64,000 nt of DNA from Macrothele yani. Taxonomy: Eukaryota; Arthropoda; Arachnida; Araneae; Macrothelidae. The stretch lies in assembly GCA_039090855.1 (NCBI GenBank), contig CM076995.1, positions 118,308,270 to 118,372,269 on the forward strand. The letters are read 5' to 3'. The number at the start of each line of letters is the position of its first letter. Position 1 is the first letter of the stretch. The notes below the pieces were generated by a model that searched no databases, was not told the DNA's origin, and was given only the letters and a program-made list of their open reading frames with translations. A program made the position numbers and the translations under genes. Of this stretch, positions 59,947 to 64,000 are shown in pieces.

Positions 59947-60212
59947 CCCAGGATAACGAAGTTCCAAGTAACTGAAGCAAACAACTGCAGTTTAGAAATA
60001 TGAACTTCAGATTTCATTAGTCAAAACAATCCTATGTTTCCTCGTAATGTCTAAATCACTGGCACCTCAAATATGAAAATTAAGGTCCGAGGTCTGGTAA
60101 TTTAGATGTTACAAGGTAGCATAGAAGTGTTTTGACTAGTAAAATCTGAAGTTTTTCAGATTTCTAAACTGCAACAGCTTGGATTCAGGTACTGGAACTT
60201 TGTTGTCCTGGG
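59947..60212. repeat. Imperfect palindrome with ~112-bp arms
   Basis: Left arm 59947-60057 (CCCAGGATAACGAAGTTCCA...) and right arm 60099-60212 are inverted copies (the complement of the right starts CCCAGGACAACAAAGTTCCA). Both hold GCAGTTTAGAAAT and CTTCAGATTT blocks, with a ~40-bp centre. Probably a foldback MITE; ends and target duplication are not clear. Confidence 0.85.
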
Positions 60213-60223
60213 TGGTGTAACAG

Positions 60224-60383
60224 CAGTAGTAGTGTAGCCAGAAGAAATTTCTAAAGGGGGTCCATGGGTTTGATACATTGGTGAAAGCTCCACATATACA
60301 TATATATCGCTTTAAAATTCATACTAAATCTCCCCTCAAGGGGGGGGGGTCTGGACCCGATGACCAATCCTTGGCTACGCCTC
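60224..60383. mobile_element. 160-bp hAT-like MITE
   Basis: TGTAACAG flanks it on both sides (60216-60223, 60384-60391), an 8-bp duplication. The ends share GTAGCC (left TAGTAGTGTAGCC, right complement CAGAGGCGTAGCC), with a run of G on each shoulder. Exact ends are ambiguous by a few bases. It sits just outside the palindrome at 59947-60212. Confidence 0.65.
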
Positions 60384-60391
60384 TGTAACAG

Positions 60392-62346
60392 TAACATGCT
60401 AAAACAGAAGTTGGGAAATACAGATTCAAATCTCTCCCCGGGTCAAGGCAATTTTCAAGTTTTTTGATGAGATTATACATGGTGAACAGTAAACAATAAG
60501 TAATTTAGTATCACAATCTTCCAAGAATGATCATGTAACAAAATGTCCACACAGTCTAAGGTAAAAATGCTAATAAGACATATAATACTTGTTAAAATAA
60601 ATTTAAAGGGCACAAAATATGTTTTTAAAGATCTATTTTTATTAGATATGAACTGCATTCAAACCCCTATGTAGATGATGCAAAATAAAGAGGTGCTAAC
60701 AGAGAATAAATACAAACTCATGAGTGAAAGTACTGTTGAATTGCAGGATTTTATTTTGGTGACAAAGCTCATGGCTTTTTTGGCTGTCTTTAGTGACACT
60801 TCAATAGTAATTTTTTTAAAAAACTGATATGTAGAAGAGAAATTGGTGACTCACCTAAAATCAATGACCATTTCACGACACATTGAAAAAGGAAGAAAGA
60901 AAATTAAATGAACTTAAAACTGTTAAAAAGGGGACTCCATTGTCAATTATCACGTAGGTTTATTGCTACTGGAAGTATGGTTGCAAGTGTTAAACTGTAA
61001 CTCTTATGAGGACAGTGAATTGTAGTGTAAAAGCATGATAACAAACACTAGTCATATAATTCTTTGAAAATCAGCAAATAAAAACAACTATGCACCAAAG
61101 GAACCTCTGTAACATTCGAAATTACTGTTGCAGAATTTTCTCAGATAAAAACCAAGTTATCTTTTAAAGCCATTATTACAGATGCATAGTGCAGAAAAGA
61201 ATTTCAAGGAGACAGACCATGAATTTTAATTAATACACACAATTGACATGGATTATGACTTCCGTTTCATGAATTTTAAACCGGAAAAAGGCATTAAAAA
61301 GTTCTACATATTTTTTCAATACAAATAAGACACAGAATTACAGATGTACAAGCAAAGTTTTTCACTTGATCTGCTGCTTATGGTATATTAGTACTTCCTA
61401 AATATTTTTGTGGGGACTAAAGTGGCCACAATTATATGGCACTGCAATCCTTGGGTTCATAATAAAGTTATCCATATTTTTTATCAAGCTTTTATTTCAG
61501 AAAGAGAAGAAAAGGATTCTTCCCACTCTGATTTTGTACATTTAACATATAAACAAAACACTTGTTTAAAATACTCATGCAAGTGTGTACACAACAAACA
61601 CAAAGTAGCCACTTGAAGCTGATAAAAGAAAAATAAACAGCTACCAACATTTAAAAACAAAAGTAGATTTTTAAATCTTGGCATTTTTATCTAGATTTTA
61701 GTAATATAAAATATTCTTTCTTGAATTCACTTGCTGAAATGTAGAAGTATTCCAAGCAACACTTAATGATACATTTTACTTTGGAAAAAAAAGCAAAATA
61801 AAAGGTGATTGTAAATTCTCTCTAGTTAAATTTCTTTATTTGGATGCTATGTATTCTCTGTTTTCTTTACGAGGCCAACTGTTGTCTTCAATAACATCAG
61901 GGTATTACTGTTGCTACAACATTGGCTCCTCTCTCTATTTTGGTTTAATCTTGCTTTCTTCCCTCCCCACATAATTTGTTACTGCTATTGATATGCATTT
62001 GTCCCTACGATGTAATTACCCTTTTGTTTCGAAAAAAGGCACACAATATTCACAATGTACAAACTGTTACATAATCTTTCCCATCACAGACAAGGCAATC
62101 ATGTTCAAATAACATAGCATTTTCTTTGCACCATTGGAAATCAGGCTCAAATAATGCCATAATCTTCATGGCATTAGAAACTACTTTGGTCTTTCTGAAT
62201 CCCTAGTGTGTGTTTAAATATTGCTGTAATCTCCCGTTTATTCTCAAATACCAAAATTACAAAAATTATAAACAATTATAATTCTTATGTAATAAATCTG
62301 AGCAAAAATTGCTAATGGGATTTCATTATACTTAGATTTAGATAGA
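60392..62346. other. Noncoding, nothing recognised
   Basis: About 2 kb of AT-rich DNA; no frame with recognisable domains and no clear repeat. Confidence 0.6.
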
Positions 62347-63157
62347 TTATATTTTTTAAAATGCCAGTGAAGAAACTATTACCGGACCATGGTTTCAGCC
62401 GCTAAAGCTCTCGTCAGCCATTAGATTGCGTATGTTGCTCATTTTCTCACATTATTTTCACAAAATATTAATGAACAATTAGTCTTCCGAAAATTCAACA
62501 AATTCCAGCCAAGAGATGGCAACACAGGACCACAACCCTGTGATAAAGGATTCAAAAGCTTATCAAGAATGGAGCAACATACGCAATCTGATTAGTGATG
62601 TTCTATGCAGGGATTTTTCTCTATTTCAGGGAATTTTTGACTCCAAAATCTTCAAAGAGGGAAAAGGGAATCCTAGAGGTAAAACAGGAAAATTTGTCCC
62701 AGAAGTAAGCAACTAAGAATTAACAGAAGGCTTGAGTAATTTCCTATGGGGATGAGTGAGATTACTAAGAGCAAGGATCTGGGTCTCAGTGAAGAGAAGA
62801 TACAGACTGTCTGGCCTGAAGCAAGAGAGAATGATAAGCATAATAGTGCTGAACAGGCTGTACCTGTTTATGATAAGTCAGAGTGGAGGAGTACCCCGAG
62901 AGGGAAGCACCACCAAATCTCTGAATGGGGTAATTCACAAAAGGTAAAAATGTGATACACTTTGTGTAGGCTTCCGAGAAAAATGTTCTTTCTTGGAGAT
63001 CTGTTTTAATAAATTTAGTGTGCCTAAAGCTATGCACCATGAGGTATTTTCTAAAAATAGCATTTCCAATCTTGATTCCAGTGGCTGAAACTTGAGCCCT
63101 AGTGGCTGAAACCATGGTCCAGTAATAGTTTCTTCACCGGCATTTTAATAAATATAA
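62347..63157. mobile_element. 811-bp foldback/MITE-like element with 54-bp inverted ends
   Basis: 62347-62400 and 63104-63157 are inverted copies; 43 of 45 positions match in the inner segment (TTAAAATGCC-GTGAAGAAAC, ACCATGGTTTCAGCC) and pairing continues outward through TTATATTT. The interior is noncoding as far as I can tell. The frames at 62516-62716 and 62746-62955 have no recognisable domain. Confidence 0.82.
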
Positions 63158-64000
63158 CCTTTGATTTAAAGTCAATCTAATTATAATTCACTTTCCAATG
63201 CAAAGAATTGCATTTTCTGATTAAAATGACAGGTCAAAGAGATTCACCTCTTAACATTTATCTGTGGGAGAGGAAGTATACAAGCCTGCCAGTTATTTCT
63301 GGTTACTGACTAAAAAATAAAATTGTTGTATCATTCTATTTTGACAAATTGTTATCGTACAGATTAATTAAGAAGCTGACAAAAAGAAAATGCAAATATT
63401 AATATTAAATTGAGATGCTGACAGTTTCTAACCCAAATGTTTTTGTGAAATGTTTAAATAGAGAGAAAAAAGTTTCATGAGGAAGTGCCTCTTCCCTTTA
63501 TTATCCAGTGCCTTCAAATAAAGCCAAAGTGTGCTCCTCTCTGGAAATCATGTTTCAACAAACAATTCAAGTTCAAAATAAGGCAATTTTTTTTAGCTGT
63601 TGCACGATATGTTTCCATAAAACATGACAGAAAAAGATGTTTTTAAAATAATAATAATATTAATAAGGAAGCATCATCTGCATACATTGTAATTTTGCCT
63701 TACACATTAGTTTTACAAAGCTTGCCAAATATATTGGAAAACAACTGAGTTTAGAAAACATAATTTTGTATTTTTTACCACAAAATATCTAAAAAAATAA
63801 TAAAAAGATGCAATTTCTCGATTCTTGAAAAAATTACTGGTAAATCAGATTAAGGAAGCAAATCAGAAGGTACTGATGAAAATTGGTAGTCGCCTGGGGA
63901 AAACAGCACATTTGGCAGCTATAAAAATGTTTTTTCATAACAGGAGTTATAAGTGGTCCAAAATAGATCAGGAACACATTTTCACAAACTTTGGGGTATT
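63158..64000. other. Noncoding, nothing recognised
   Basis: AT-rich sequence to the window edge without gene-like frames. Confidence 0.6.

Noticed and set aside
62516..62955. Short frames inside the 811-bp foldback element
   Set aside because: No similarity to any transposase motif; lengths of 66-69 codons are within chance expectation.

Overview
The window looks like repeat-rich, AT-rich nuclear DNA of an invertebrate, most likely an arthropod with a large genome. The reasons are a density of DNA transposons and RTE-type LINEs typical of such genomes, no operons or bacterial-style genes, poly(A)/poly(T) runs, TA and TG microsatellites, and tRNA-like SINEs. The species cannot be named from sequence alone. 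I recognise no host protein-coding gene, rRNA or functional tRNA. Every protein-like reading frame that makes sense belongs to a mobile element, and none of these is open over its full length.

Layout. 1-2783 is an RTE LINE (copy A, minus strand) cut by the window edge. 2784-7009 is noncoding, with a three-copy 146-bp tandem repeat at 3848-4285. 7010-11489 is a second RTE copy (C, plus strand) split by a 3441-bp non-autonomous hAT element (7095-10535) that has a perfect 8-bp target-site duplication (TSD). 11490-14352 is a minus-strand element with a decayed ORF1/gag-like frame, an AATAAA signal and a 3' hairpin but no recognisable ORF2. It abuts a truncated Tc1 element (14353-15172). 15908-22297 is a minus-strand hAT element with matching 8-bp TSDs, into which a nearly complete RTE (copy B, 16009-19079, 11-bp TSD) has jumped. 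A related hAT follows on the plus strand, up to about 26117, with a small snap-back RTE fragment (copy D, 25530-26060) in its 3' part.

From about 26.1 kb the DNA becomes AT-rich and mostly noncoding, with scattered elements: a 447-bp long-inverted-repeat MITE flanked by TTAA (27119-27565), a roughly 0.9-kb imperfect palindrome (31165-32045), mariner remnants (34.7 and 54.9 kb), two related tRNA-like SINEs (36.4 and 49.6 kb), a pogo/Tigger-like element (37517-41093), a 1.5-kb hAT-type non-autonomous element (42505-44013), a Tc1-type element whose N-terminal coding region has expanded into an eight-unit 98-bp array (51017-52878), a GC-rich 114-bp palindrome (55300-55413), a complete but dead mariner (58562-59847), a palindrome plus 160-bp MITE (59947-60383), and an 811-bp foldback element (62347-63157).

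The elements do not work together as a pathway; they form a layered record of insertions. Order can be read from nesting: RTE C is older than the hAT inside it, hAT(minus) is older than RTE B, and hAT(plus) is older than RTE D. The most unusual items are the RTE reading frame that runs through its own (GAT)n tail, the self-inverted RTE D, the ORF1-only LINE-like element, the 98-bp array inside a transposase, and the GC-rich palindrome.
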